Below, in pieces: positions 12,204 through 20,917 of a DNA stretch of 64,000 nt. Under the pieces are notes generated by a model, which was given only the letters and a program-made list of their open reading frames with translations, did not search any database and was not told the DNA's origin. Source of the DNA: Fluoribacter dumoffii NY 23. Lineage in GTDB: Bacteria > Pseudomonadota > Gammaproteobacteria > Legionellales > Legionellaceae. Positions within the stretch are counted from its first letter, which is position 1; each line of letters begins with the position of its first letter. Location: the NCBI RefSeq assembly GCF_000236165.1, contig NZ_CM001373.1, positions 598,304 through 662,303 on the forward strand, read 5' to 3'. The position numbers and the translations under genes are program-made.

Positions 12204-12231
12204 GTACCGAGTGTTTGGTGACACTCGGTAC
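12204..12231 (-). terminator. Perfect 11-bp hairpin after the U-box-like gene
   Basis: GTACCGAGTGT (12204-12214) and ACACTCGGTAC (12221-12231) flank the loop TTGGTG. The hairpin begins 8 bases after the stop of the gene at 12240. It has no clear U-tract on either strand, so it may be a terminator of unusual form or an RNA-stabilising hairpin. Confidence 0.5.
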
Positions 12232-12239
12232 TAATGCGA

Positions 12240-13334
12240 CTAATGCATCTTTGCATTCAGCTCATCAAAGGCACGGTTTGGTACTAAATCTGCTTCTGTA
12301 AGATTCTCGTTGTTCAGAGGGCATTTATGATGCGTTTGTAACCAGAAATGAATGCCTTGTTTTGAAGTTCCCTTATAGTTATTAAATGTATGCCCGTGAG
12401 GATCAATAACCGTAGAGACACCATCTACTCCTAAAGACTCAAGAGTAAAAGGGTCTAGCAACTGCTCACTAGAGTCTGAGGCTTGTTCTGGGGCTAAAGA
12501 AGCTTCTCCTTTCAATGGGCCAAAAATAAGCCTTGCCCATGATGTTTGTTGATAATGCTCCACCTTATCGTAAAATTCATCGGAATGAATTGCCTCTGCT
12601 GGTATACAGCAGTCGCTAGGTTGATTATCGGGGTTAACGGGGACTTGACCTGATTTTGCATAAATAAGAGCAACACCATCTCTCACAGTGTCTCTGGCTA
12701 TTTCAATCAAATCAACGCATTTTTTAAAAAAATAGACTGGGGGATAGATAAATACTCCCACAAACCATCCCAAAACTCCCCCTATAGCAGCACTGACAGA
12801 TAAAATGGGCTTGGATAAAGGCAAAAATGGGAAAAAGAATTCAATTATTTTGGCCAAAGTGTAAGGTATGGCGGCTAGCGTCATACCGATAATAGCGGTA
12901 CCCAGAATCCAAGATTTTTGAGAATAATTTTTTGGTGAGTCAGAGATAGATCCGAAAAAGGGAGTTTTGCATATAAATTTTACAAAATCCTCAATTGAGC
13001 TTTCGCATTTCCTTGAGAGAAAAATCACTCCTTGGAGCAATAAATCCGGGACAAATAGAGCGGTACCAATAAGGGCTCCTACAAACGAACCAATTATAAA
13101 TCCTAAAAATTCACCTATCCAACCAAATATCCCACGCATTACTCCATGATGCCGAGTGCCGTCAGCATAATCAATGTATGCACTGTTTTCAGCCCAATAA
13201 GAGGTATAATTAGGAACCCAGAAAATAGCTAAAGCAAGATCGAGAATTATTCCCGGAATACTTGTAATTTCCCTTAATACCAAACGGGTCAATACATGAC
13301 CCACTGTCCAGCCTTTGACGAAATAAGCATACAT
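12240..13334 (-). CDS. Membrane protein with C-terminal U-box-like domain, candidate Dot/Icm effector
   Basis: 364 residues, ATG with AAGGA about 7 bases upstream. The first two thirds hold at least two glycine-rich hydrophobic regions (about 60-100 and 145-215, e.g. FIIGSFVGALIGTALFVP) that look like membrane hairpins. The last ~75 residues resemble a U-box: DPFTLESL, then VIDPHGHTF, WLQTHHKCPLNNENLT and ADLVPNRAFDEL. This follows the U-box order CPIT...TPSGHTY...WL...CPLT...LTEADLVPN, although the first Cys-Pro is replaced by Asp-Pro. U-boxes bind E2 enzymes and act as E3 ubiquitin ligases; LubX and GobX are known Legionella examples. Host-membrane localisation and ligase activity are inference. 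Confidence 0.72.
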   Translation of the reverse strand: MYAYFVKGWTVGHVLTRLVLREITSIPGIILDLALAIFWVPNYTSYWAENSAYIDYADGTRHHGVMRGIFGWIGEFLGFIIGSFVGALIGTALFVPDLLLQGVIFLSRKCESSIEDFVKFICKTPFFGSISDSPKNYSQKSWILGTAIIGMTLAAIPYTLAKIIEFFFPFLPLSKPILSVSAAIGGVLGWFVGVFIYPPVYFFKKCVDLIEIARDTVRDGVALIYAKSGQVPVNPDNQPSDCCIPAEAIHSDEFYDKVEHYQQTSWARLIFGPLKGEASLAPEQASDSSEQLLDPFTLESLGVDGVSTVIDPHGHTFNNYKGTSKQGIHFWLQTHHKCPLNNENLTEADLVPNRAFDELNAKMH

Positions 13335-13545
13335 TGTTGTTTCCTTTAAATTTTAGACGGGTAAATTTTTGATTCAGGGGTATTCTAAATATAATGACGC
13401 CCATAAACAATACACTAGGGTTAATAGTTGACTCAACTGATGTTCTTTGGCTCATTACAAAATCAAGAAAAATCAGTCAGTTCTTGCATTTTAATTGGCA
13501 CAGCGCTAACCTTTGGGCGGCAAACCAACCACAGGAAAATGGAAT

Positions 13546-13866
13546 ATGAGATGGCAAAAGGGATTTTCCCTTACTGAAGTATTGGTGTCTTTATTGTTCG
13601 TAACAACGTTGTTCTTTTCTTTATTTCAACAACAATATCAAAGCAAACATTTACTAAATCAAGTGATTCTGCGAATGGAAGCTTCCCAGTTCATCGATCA
13701 AATCGAAGAAGCCTTATTAGCGCAGGCTCCCAAATTACCCTCTGCTCCTTTACCCTATCACTTGGAAATACAAAATAAAAGGGAGCAAATACTGATTCAC
13801 CTTGCCTGGCTTGAACAACCGGGATCATTAACGCGTAATCGGAGACCTATTGGTTATATGGAATGA
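13546..13866 (+). CDS. pilV: Type IV pilus minor pilin, PilV-like
   Basis: 106 residues from the ATG at 13546, chosen because AGGAAAA lies about 8 bases upstream and because it gives a normal prepilin leader. The leader MRWQKG/FSLTE has the prepilin peptidase site with Glu5, followed by the hydrophobic helix VLVSLLFVTTLFFSLF. It is short for PilV, with little globular domain. Minor pilins of the PilV/W/X group prime pilus assembly at the inner membrane. The stop overlaps the next ATG, so it heads a coupled three-gene operon. Confidence 0.8.
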   Translation: MRWQKGFSLTEVLVSLLFVTTLFFSLFQQQYQSKHLLNQVILRMEASQFIDQIEEALLAQAPKLPSAPLPYHLEIQNKREQILIHLAWLEQPGSLTRNRRPIGYME

Positions 13867-14606
13867 AAAAGCAAGCCGGCATCAGTTTGACTGAGATTTT
13901 GATTAGCTTGTTTTTGACGAGTGTGATGATCACCGTTCTAGTCCAGCTGTATTTAATTAGTAAACGTCAATACATGGAAATTGAAAAAATTTTGACAATG
14001 CGCTTCGATGTGCAATGGGCGATTGATTTGCTAAGCGACAGCATTCGACGCGCAGGTTTTACTCCCTGTTTAAGTATTGATCGCTTGCACGTTGTGGATC
14101 GAAGAAATCCCCGTCATCGAATTTATGCCCTGCAGACAGGAAATCAACCCCACCCCTACATTGAGATAAATCGCATGACTGAGTATTTTGCAAAAATAGT
14201 CAAAATCCGGGATGCAACAAAGGTATTGGTTCAAAATCAAGGAAGCTTTCATCGCCAGCGGCTTGTACTTATTGCTGATTGTGAACATGCTGAAATTCAG
14301 GAAGTTGTGAATATAGAAGAACATGCTGGGAATTCTCTTATTACATTGAGCAAACCGCTCCTATTTTCCTATGGCAAGGGCACTTATATTGGGGAATATC
14401 TTGAGGAAAAATGGTTAATTAGGAAAAACACTTCCCATGAAAATACCCTGCATTATCAAAGGGTGAAAGCAGAAGAAGTAACGCCTTTAATCCATTTCAT
14501 GCATATTCGAAACAGGCGCATAAAAGAGAAACAATTCCTTGAAATTATCCTGGACCTTGACGAGGACAAAACACAAGAGATTAAAGTAGTGGTACGGGGT
14601 TCATGA
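13863..14606 (+). CDS. pilW: Type IV pilus minor pilin, PilW-like
   Basis: 247 residues with prepilin leader MKKQAG/ISLTEILISLFL, Glu5 included, and a long C-terminal globular domain. Size and order match PilW, the largest core minor pilin. An ATGA overlap couples it to both neighbours. The domain contains Cys residues at about 66 and 141 that could form a disulfide. It would act with the flanking products as a pilus-tip initiation complex. Confidence 0.82.
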   Translation: MKKQAGISLTEILISLFLTSVMITVLVQLYLISKRQYMEIEKILTMRFDVQWAIDLLSDSIRRAGFTPCLSIDRLHVVDRRNPRHRIYALQTGNQPHPYIEINRMTEYFAKIVKIRDATKVLVQNQGSFHRQRLVLIADCEHAEIQEVVNIEEHAGNSLITLSKPLLFSYGKGTYIGEYLEEKWLIRKNTSHENTLHYQRVKAEEVTPLIHFMHIRNRRIKEKQFLEIILDLDEDKTQEIKVVVRGS

Positions 14607-15118
14607 AGAATAAAGGATTTATTTTATTAATAACCTTACTGGTTATTGGGGTAATTGGTTTATTGATATTAACTTCAATGCAACACATTTTACTGTATTA
14701 CAAAGCAATAAATAAACAAGAAGAATCTCATCGAAACTTCTACCATATGGAGAGTGTCGCATTGCAATTGCTGCATCAACACAGTTTTAATCCGGGTTGT
14801 GTAGTGCGTACAGATGCTGCAAATGCGGTTATCTATGATCTGCTCATTCAAAAGGGATGTTCTTTGACCAGCGACAGGATCCACTACAGATATTTCATTG
14901 AAGATTTGGGGATTTTCCCTTGTTTGACTGCCCGTTTTAAGGGAAGAAAATCGGCGACACATCATCAAAGAATTACGATTGCACCTTTTGAAGATGGGGC
15001 TTACGGCCCTGTGTTACAAATACGATTTATCCAGAAAGGAAGAATAATCCCTTGTCTTGCGAAGGAACATTTAATTTCCCTCGGGGTGAGCAGTTGGCGT
15101 TATTTACCTCCCGAATAA
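14603..15118 (+). CDS. pilX: Type IV pilus minor pilin, PilX-like
   Basis: 171 residues. The N-terminus MKNKGFILLITLLVIGVIGLLILTSM is PilX-like: a leader ending in Gly-Phe but with no Glu5, and a polar LITL start, both typical of the PilX/GspK class. It overlaps pilW by four bases. No PilY1 adhesin, FimT or PilE-like pilin follows, so this is a reduced cluster. The name rests on order and N-terminus rather than on the poorly conserved C-terminal domain. Confidence 0.75.
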   Translation: MKNKGFILLITLLVIGVIGLLILTSMQHILLYYKAINKQEESHRNFYHMESVALQLLHQHSFNPGCVVRTDAANAVIYDLLIQKGCSLTSDRIHYRYFIEDLGIFPCLTARFKGRKSATHHQRITIAPFEDGAYGPVLQIRFIQKGRIIPCLAKEHLISLGVSSWRYLPPE

Positions 15119-15190
15119 AAAATTATTTTCTTGAGCTGTTTAAAGCCTGGCTGTATTGTAAAGGATAGAATTAACAGTGAGGTTTTTCTG

Positions 15191-16186
15191 GTGCGTTGGA
15201 AAATGATTTCTGAATTTAAATATTGGCCGCAAGTGACTGTTATTTTGCTGTTGTTAGCAGGATATGCTGCATATCGTTATTTTGCCTATTATGATACCCG
15301 TTCAAATGATGCCTATGTGTCAGCTAATATTGTGAATATTGCTTCGTTAGTTTCTGGGCCAGTTACAAAAATTTTTATTAAAGAAAATCAAAAAGTCAAA
15401 AAGGGGGATAAGCTCATTGAAATTGATTCTCGTCCTTATACTTATGCCGTCCAACAAGCCAAAGCCAAATTAAATATTGCCAAATTAAATTATGAAAATG
15501 AAAAAGCAAATGTAATCAAAGCAGAACAATATTTAAAAAGAACTCAAATCCAATTGAATTTAAGCCAGGATCACTATCAGCGCTATTCAAAATTACAATT
15601 GAAAGGCGATATGGCCAAAATAACTCTAATCAATTTGGCCGATAAAATGAAGGAGCAAATGGCAGCAATCAAGGAGGCGGAGGAGCAACTTAAAATCGCC
15701 CAAACCAATTTGGATGATAATGAAATTTTAGCTGCTCAGGCAGAGCTGGATGAGGCGAGCTATCGTCTGCATCATACTACCCTTGTTGCCCCTGAGGATG
15801 GCCTTATTACCAATTTTAATCTGCGGGTAGGGCAGTACATTAAAGTGGGGCAGGGTTTATTTGCTTTTATAGAAACCAAACAATGGTGGGTTGTTACCCG
15901 TTATCGTGAAACCGCCATTCGGCTAATACATCTTGGGGACAAGGCAAAAATTAAAGTTGATATGTATCCCGGGAAAGTATTTCATGGACATGTGGACAGC
16001 ATTGGTTGGGGAATCAATCGGGTGCAACGGGGCAATGTTGCTCCTTCCACCCTGGTTTATCTGGAAGCAACTGAAGATTGGATTCGCATTGCACAACGTT
16101 TTCCAGTACGAATTTATTTTGATGACTTGACCGATGAATACCCAATGCGCATTGGTGCCAATGCGACTACCATTACCTACAGGTGA
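15191..16186 (+). CDS. HlyD/AaeA-type efflux periplasmic adaptor
   Basis: 331 residues from the GTG at 15191, which has GTGAGG 8 bases upstream; ATG 15203 is an alternative without a clear ribosome site. One N-terminal membrane helix (WPQVTVILLLLAGYAAY) is followed by the lipoyl-like half motif (SGPVTKIFIKENQKVKKGDKLIEID), a long coiled-coil hairpin (about 75-190), the second lipoyl half (TTLVAPEDGLITNF) and a beta-barrel domain. It links an inner-membrane pump to an outer-membrane channel. The next gene, a FUSC-type membrane protein 3 bases away, is the obvious partner, as in AaeA-AaeB. Confidence 0.9.
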   Translation: MRWKMISEFKYWPQVTVILLLLAGYAAYRYFAYYDTRSNDAYVSANIVNIASLVSGPVTKIFIKENQKVKKGDKLIEIDSRPYTYAVQQAKAKLNIAKLNYENEKANVIKAEQYLKRTQIQLNLSQDHYQRYSKLQLKGDMAKITLINLADKMKEQMAAIKEAEEQLKIAQTNLDDNEILAAQAELDEASYRLHHTTLVAPEDGLITNFNLRVGQYIKVGQGLFAFIETKQWWVVTRYRETAIRLIHLGDKAKIKVDMYPGKVFHGHVDSIGWGINRVQRGNVAPSTLVYLEATEDWIRIAQRFPVRIYFDDLTDEYPMRIGANATTITYR

Positions 16187-16189
16187 AGT

Positions 16190-18310
16190 GTGTTGGTCTG
16201 GCCGCAAACTGTTGAAAATAGAGCTGCCCTAAGGACTGCATTTGCAGCCTTGGCGGCTGTTTTGATTTCATTTAAGTTTCATTTGGAAACACCTTTTTGG
16301 TCGGGAATGACTGTAGTTGTGGTGTCCAATTTGTATACCGGGAATATCATTAATAAAGCCATGTTACGCATTATTGGCACTGTTGCGGGGGCTTTTTTGG
16401 GTTTTTATACCGCAGGGCTGGTTGTGAACAGTTATTTCCTCTATTTTCTCTCCTGCTTTTCAATCGTCTTTATAGGTGCGTATTATTACAGTTTTAGTGC
16501 TAATGGATATGGCTATTTATTGGGTTCAATTTGTGCTTTTCTTATAATTTCTCAGGTTGCTATGAATCCACAAAATGCTTTTTTTGTCGCTATTTGGAGG
16601 CCTGTTGAGATCGGAATAGGCGTATTGGTATCGGCTCTCAGTGCCTATTTTATTTTTCCAAATCATTTAAAGAACAATATCACTTTTCAGCTTCATGAGA
16701 TTTTTACTGATTTTTCTGATGAGTTTACCCAACTTAACATGCTATGCAAGGCTAAACCTGATTTGGATGTGTTAGCCCAAAACAATTTAAAGATAAAAAA
16801 GAAAATACGTAAAGCAGTAGAACTTATTGGAGCAATGAACCATGAATTGGGAGTTTCCAAGTCAAGAATTGACCAGGTGCGTGCTTTATTGGATATTTTT
16901 TATGATTGTTCACGCCAAGTACACTATTTACTTTTAATTTCCCCACAAGAGATCGATTTCAAAATGTTGCAGTCATTACCCATACACCAAGTACTGCATG
17001 CGATCCGAGAGGATTTGCTCCAGTTACAGACGGCTTTTTTTAAACAAGCAGATATTCTTTCAGAATTAAAAACAAAGGATCTTCTTGTGGGACTGGAACA
17101 CCATGTGATCCAAATGCAAAAAGACGACAGTGTATCCGGGTCTCATTTGTATTTGGAAGCAAATACCGACATGCAAAAAGAACAGTCCGTTTTCAAGAGT
17201 AATTTTGCCTATGCGTTTATCCATTTTTTGCATCATGTAAATCAAAATCTCCTCTTGATGCGTTCCTTGTTAAGCAATATCCCTCTTGAGATGACAGCAA
17301 AATTTCAGATATTGAGTACTCGGGAACGAATTCGCACAGATAGTGATGTAATCAAGCGCAGTATTAAAGCCGGGCTTTCTGTTATTGTGGCTTTGGGGTT
17401 TTGGATGGTAAGTAACTGGCCCGGGGGTATTAACGGAATTATTAGCAGTCTTGTGATTTCTATTCGCAAAAATCTTTTTGAAATGAAAAGTGTCAGTATT
17501 CATCGATTGCTTGGCTGTATCCTGGGGGGCGGTATTGCTTTATTCCCTTTATTCTTCCTGGAGATGAACCTCTTTGATTTCATTGTAATATTCTTTCTCT
17601 CGATTTGGGGCTTTTCTTATTTTATGTTCAAGTCACCCCAATATTCCTATATAGGGTTACAGGCAAACATTGCCGTAATCATTTCTCTTGCTCAAAAAGG
17701 AGGGCCTCCGGTTTATTTGGGACCTCCATTGCAACGTTTGGCTGGGATAGTAATCGGCATTGCGGCAAGTTTTCTCGTGGCGAATCTCATATGGCGTTCT
17801 GATGTCTGGACTATGTTAAATCGTTACCTTCAAAAAATTTATACTTATATGGGAGAGAATTTGCAGCAAATACTTCTCACACGAGGTGATCAGAAAAAAT
17901 TACACGATTTAGGGAATCTTTTTTGGAATTCCCGCGGTTTGCTTGAATCGCTTGCCGATGACCCCTTAAGCCCCAAAAAACAAATTTTATTAAACGAATT
18001 GAGAAATCGATTTGATTCGTTGGTCATGATTCAGGCTACTATGAGCCACATTCTTGGAGCCATTAATAGGGAAAAAGTTGCGGAAACGGCGCAAATATTG
18101 GGATGTGATTTGGGGTTTTATGAACGGGAAATATGGAGGGTATTTAATCAGCGCGATTCTGCTTATGGATTAAAATTAAGTCAACAATTGCAGGAAGTGT
18201 TATCCAAAACGACTAAAAAACCCGGGTTTTTTCAAATTTCGACACCTGATGCAAGAGGATTTTTTGCTTATATTAATGCCCTAAATCAACTCGTTTTAAG
18301 AATACATTAA
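16190..18310 (+). CDS. FUSC family inner-membrane efflux protein, AaeB-like
   Basis: 706 residues, GTG start just behind the adaptor stop. The architecture is duplicated: about six membrane segments in residues 10-155, a soluble helical region (160-370), a second hydrophobic block (about 395-530), then a helical C-terminus. The family motifs are ENRAALRTAFAALAAVLISF at the start and RTDSDVIKRSIKAGLSVIVAL at the second block. FUSC proteins export aromatic carboxylic acids and similar compounds. With the adjacent adaptor it would form an AaeAB-type pump. The small third subunit AaeX is not encoded between or next to them. Confidence 0.88.
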   Translation: MLVWPQTVENRAALRTAFAALAAVLISFKFHLETPFWSGMTVVVVSNLYTGNIINKAMLRIIGTVAGAFLGFYTAGLVVNSYFLYFLSCFSIVFIGAYYYSFSANGYGYLLGSICAFLIISQVAMNPQNAFFVAIWRPVEIGIGVLVSALSAYFIFPNHLKNNITFQLHEIFTDFSDEFTQLNMLCKAKPDLDVLAQNNLKIKKKIRKAVELIGAMNHELGVSKSRIDQVRALLDIFYDCSRQVHYLLLISPQEIDFKMLQSLPIHQVLHAIREDLLQLQTAFFKQADILSELKTKDLLVGLEHHVIQMQKDDSVSGSHLYLEANTDMQKEQSVFKSNFAYAFIHFLHHVNQNLLLMRSLLSNIPLEMTAKFQILSTRERIRTDSDVIKRSIKAGLSVIVALGFWMVSNWPGGINGIISSLVISIRKNLFEMKSVSIHRLLGCILGGGIALFPLFFLEMNLFDFIVIFFLSIWGFSYFMFKSPQYSYIGLQANIAVIISLAQKGGPPVYLGPPLQRLAGIVIGIAASFLVANLIWRSDVWTMLNRYLQKIYTYMGENLQQILLTRGDQKKLHDLGNLFWNSRGLLESLADDPLSPKKQILLNELRNRFDSLVMIQATMSHILGAINREKVAETAQILGCDLGFYEREIWRVFNQRDSAYGLKLSQQLQEVLSKTTKKPGFFQISTPDARGFFAYINALNQLVLRIH

Positions 18311-18492
18311 TTTTTTTAGGTTGGGGAGCTGATATACCTCATATATTTGTGAGTTTCTTAAAAAACGTTTAATATCATTTGTTTACGTATATGATGTGTT
18401 CACTGGGTAATGGACTTTTATTCAGTCCAAATGTTTAAATTTTGTCACCCGGCGTTGCAAAATATTCCATAACGTGTAAAAATTGTCCGCTT

Positions 18493-19707
18493 ATGAAAAC
18501 GAAAATAATCTCTATCACAACTATTTTAGCCTTGATTGCCTTGAGTATTTCGGCATGGTTGTTTTGGCCAGTGAAAAAACCATCAACCCTGTTCAGGCAA
18601 GCTGATTTTGCGCGCTTACCAGGTTGGAAATCTGCTGATCTTAAAAGATCGTTGCAGACTTTTCAGGCTTCCTGCCGTGCTTTTGTTAAGCAAAATCCGG
18701 AACAGATTGTGGGAACGGATCATATCAATTTGCAGGTAAAAGACTGGCAACCAGCCTGTATTGCGGCTTTAAAAATTTCTCCCGATTCTGAAAAAGAAGC
18801 GAAAAAATTTTTTGAAGAATGGTTTATCCCAGTGGAGTTTACTGATACTGGTGAAAAACCGGGCTTATTCACTGGTTATTATGTTCCCGTGCTAAGAGGC
18901 AGCTATACCAAATCAGAAGAATTTAATGTTCCTCTTTATGAAACACCTGATGATTTGTTGACTGCAGACTTAGGTACTTTTTTTAAAGATTTAAAGAACC
19001 GTCGTATCGTGGGTCGGCTAGAAGGTAAAAAACTCGTACCCTATTATACCCGTGCACAAATCAACAATGGAGCACTTAAAGATAAAGCACGTGTTTTAGT
19101 GTGGATCAATAGTCCCATTGATCGCCTATTCTTGGAAATCCAGGGCTCAGGGGTTATTGAGCTTGAGAATGGTGAAAATATTTATGTAGGATATGATGCA
19201 CAAAATGGGGCTCCATATACCGCTATTGCTGGAGTTTTAATCAAAAAGGGAGTTATGACCAAAGATAATGCGTCCATGCAAGCAATAAAAAGTTATTTGG
19301 AAGCTCATCCTAAGCAAATGGATAAAATAATAAATAAAAATAAATCTTTTGTTTTTTTCCGTAAATTGGCTTACGGGGTTGCTCTCGGATCTCAAGGCGT
19401 GGCTTTAACTCCAGGTTATTCTTTGGCTGTTGATAAACAATGGGTTCCTATGGGCGCACCTCTTTGGCTCACGACTACACGTCCTGACAGCTCAAACCCT
19501 AATGAGAATAAGCCCATGCGGCGATTAATGATTGCTCAGGATACCGGCGGTGCAATACGGGGTAAAGTACGGGGTGATGTTTTTTGGGGTGGGGGTGAAA
19601 AAGCGACCCTAATTGCCGGACATATGAAAAACCATGGCCATTATTGGATTCTTCTGCCTAAACAGGCGATATCCCGATTAGAAAAAAATAAATTAATTTC
19701 CGGATAA
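18493..19707 (+). CDS. mltA: Membrane-bound lytic murein transglycosylase A
   Basis: 404 residues from ATG 18493, the start giving a clean N-terminal helix (IISITTILALIALSISAWLFW). MltA cleaves glycan strands of peptidoglycan to 1,6-anhydromuropeptides. The MltA domain (GLFTGYYVPVLRG; INSPIDRLFLEIQGSGVI) is followed by the C-terminal 3D domain with the catalytic Asp region AQDTGGAIRGKVRGDVFWG. E. coli MltA is an outer-membrane lipoprotein, whereas here no lipobox cysteine follows the hydrophobic segment, so it is probably anchored in the inner membrane or processed by signal peptidase I. Confidence 0.95.
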   Translation: MKTKIISITTILALIALSISAWLFWPVKKPSTLFRQADFARLPGWKSADLKRSLQTFQASCRAFVKQNPEQIVGTDHINLQVKDWQPACIAALKISPDSEKEAKKFFEEWFIPVEFTDTGEKPGLFTGYYVPVLRGSYTKSEEFNVPLYETPDDLLTADLGTFFKDLKNRRIVGRLEGKKLVPYYTRAQINNGALKDKARVLVWINSPIDRLFLEIQGSGVIELENGENIYVGYDAQNGAPYTAIAGVLIKKGVMTKDNASMQAIKSYLEAHPKQMDKIINKNKSFVFFRKLAYGVALGSQGVALTPGYSLAVDKQWVPMGAPLWLTTTRPDSSNPNENKPMRRLMIAQDTGGAIRGKVRGDVFWGGGEKATLIAGHMKNHGHYWILLPKQAISRLEKNKLISG

Positions 19708-19844
19708 TCTTGTCTTTTTCGTTCCCTTTTCTGATGCACGGAGAAGGGGGCGTTTCTCGTTTATAGCATTTCCCTTACCTTGGTTTGTTTTTATTTCTCT
19801 CCTCAGATCCAGATAATTATTAAAGCAGAAGAGGGTGGTGCTCT

Positions 19845-19867
19845 CCTTCTCTCCCAGGGAGGGAAGG
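19845..19867. terminator. GC-rich palindrome between convergent genes
   Basis: CCTTCTCTCCC and GGGAGGGAAGG are inverted repeats separated by one base. They lie between mltA and the deacetylase, which converge. Similar CCTCTC/GAGAGG pairs occur at 57771-57796, so this may be a dispersed intergenic palindrome that also ends transcription. Confidence 0.4.
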
Positions 19868-19897
19868 GGCATGCCCTCAATGGAATAATGGTAGAAA

Positions 19898-20764
19898 CTA
19901 GCTTTGCTGCCCAGAGATCTTATTATTTCTAGCTGCTTCTTTTAATGAAGGTATCACACTATTTAAAGCTTCTTTATTGTTATTCAAGGATTGTGCCGTA
20001 TTGTCTTTTAAGGCATCAGCCAGGCTAATAAATTTGTACCCATGTTCCCTGTATAATTCAATGATATCTTCCAAACATAAGCTGTTAAGAAGATTTGCAT
20101 GGATCAACAGGATTTGTTTCACATTTTTTCCTTTGGCACTTTTTTCTGCTTTTAATGTTTGCTGCCAAATGTAGGCCAAATAACGCTTTTTGAATGCAGG
20201 AAGATTTGCTGCCCTTTTTCTATAAGGAATTTTGTAAAATCGTGCATTAAATTCATAATCCTTGCTATCAATGGTTACTGGAGCAATAGTATATTGATGC
20301 GCAGTCAGGTAGTTGTACACTTTTTGTTTTTTTTCTCCATTCCCTTCAGCCAGATAAGGGTAGCGAAAATATTTGGGTTCTGTTAGCACCGGTGCCAGGA
20401 CAGTATCTGCGCGGTCGATATCGGCAATGTATTTATCGGCACTGATATTATTCAAGCTCCTGTGGGTGTAAGTGTGGTTTCCCAGAGCAAAACCCTGGTT
20501 GCGGAATGTCTCTAAAAGATCCCATTCATTTTTTGCTACGGCGCCGCCTATAGCAAAGCCTGTAGCTGGAACTTGATTATCAACAAGAGCTTTGACTATG
20601 GCCATAAATCGGGCTTGGGTTCTTTTCAAACTTGCCGGGGTGCTCGTACCTGAGCCGACGAAGGGTAAGTCATCAATTGTAATCGCAATTTCTTTTTCTT
20701 CAGCAAAACATGGAGAATTAAGTATGCAAAACAGCAGCGTTACACCGGTCCAACGAAGTAACAT
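19898..20764 (-). CDS. Secreted polysaccharide deacetylase (NodB domain)
   Basis: 288 residues with signal peptide (LLRWTGVTLLFCILNSPCFA). NodB-fold enzymes remove N- or O-acetyl groups from polysaccharides such as peptidoglycan or chitin. Motif 1 is TIDDLPF with the paired Asp residues, motif 2 is HTYTHRSL with the metal-binding His-x3-His, motif 3 is RYPYL and the late His motif is LLIHANLL. All catalytic elements look intact. Location next to mltA suggests a cell-wall or host-glycan role, but they are convergent and not an operon. Confidence 0.88.
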   Translation of the reverse strand: MLLRWTGVTLLFCILNSPCFAEEKEIAITIDDLPFVGSGTSTPASLKRTQARFMAIVKALVDNQVPATGFAIGGAVAKNEWDLLETFRNQGFALGNHTYTHRSLNNISADKYIADIDRADTVLAPVLTEPKYFRYPYLAEGNGEKKQKVYNYLTAHQYTIAPVTIDSKDYEFNARFYKIPYRKRAANLPAFKKRYLAYIWQQTLKAEKSAKGKNVKQILLIHANLLNSLCLEDIIELYREHGYKFISLADALKDNTAQSLNNNKEALNSVIPSLKEAARNNKISGQQS

Positions 20765-20917
20765 GATATCCCCTAATTTTATTATTGTTATTAAAAATAA
20801 CTATAGTAGACAATTTTTAAAAAAGTCTAATTTTCCGCAAAAAATTCTTTATTAATGAGATGGGTTAGTGGTAAACTGAAATATTTCTTTCTCTACCTAA
20901 AAAGAAATATTCATTCA

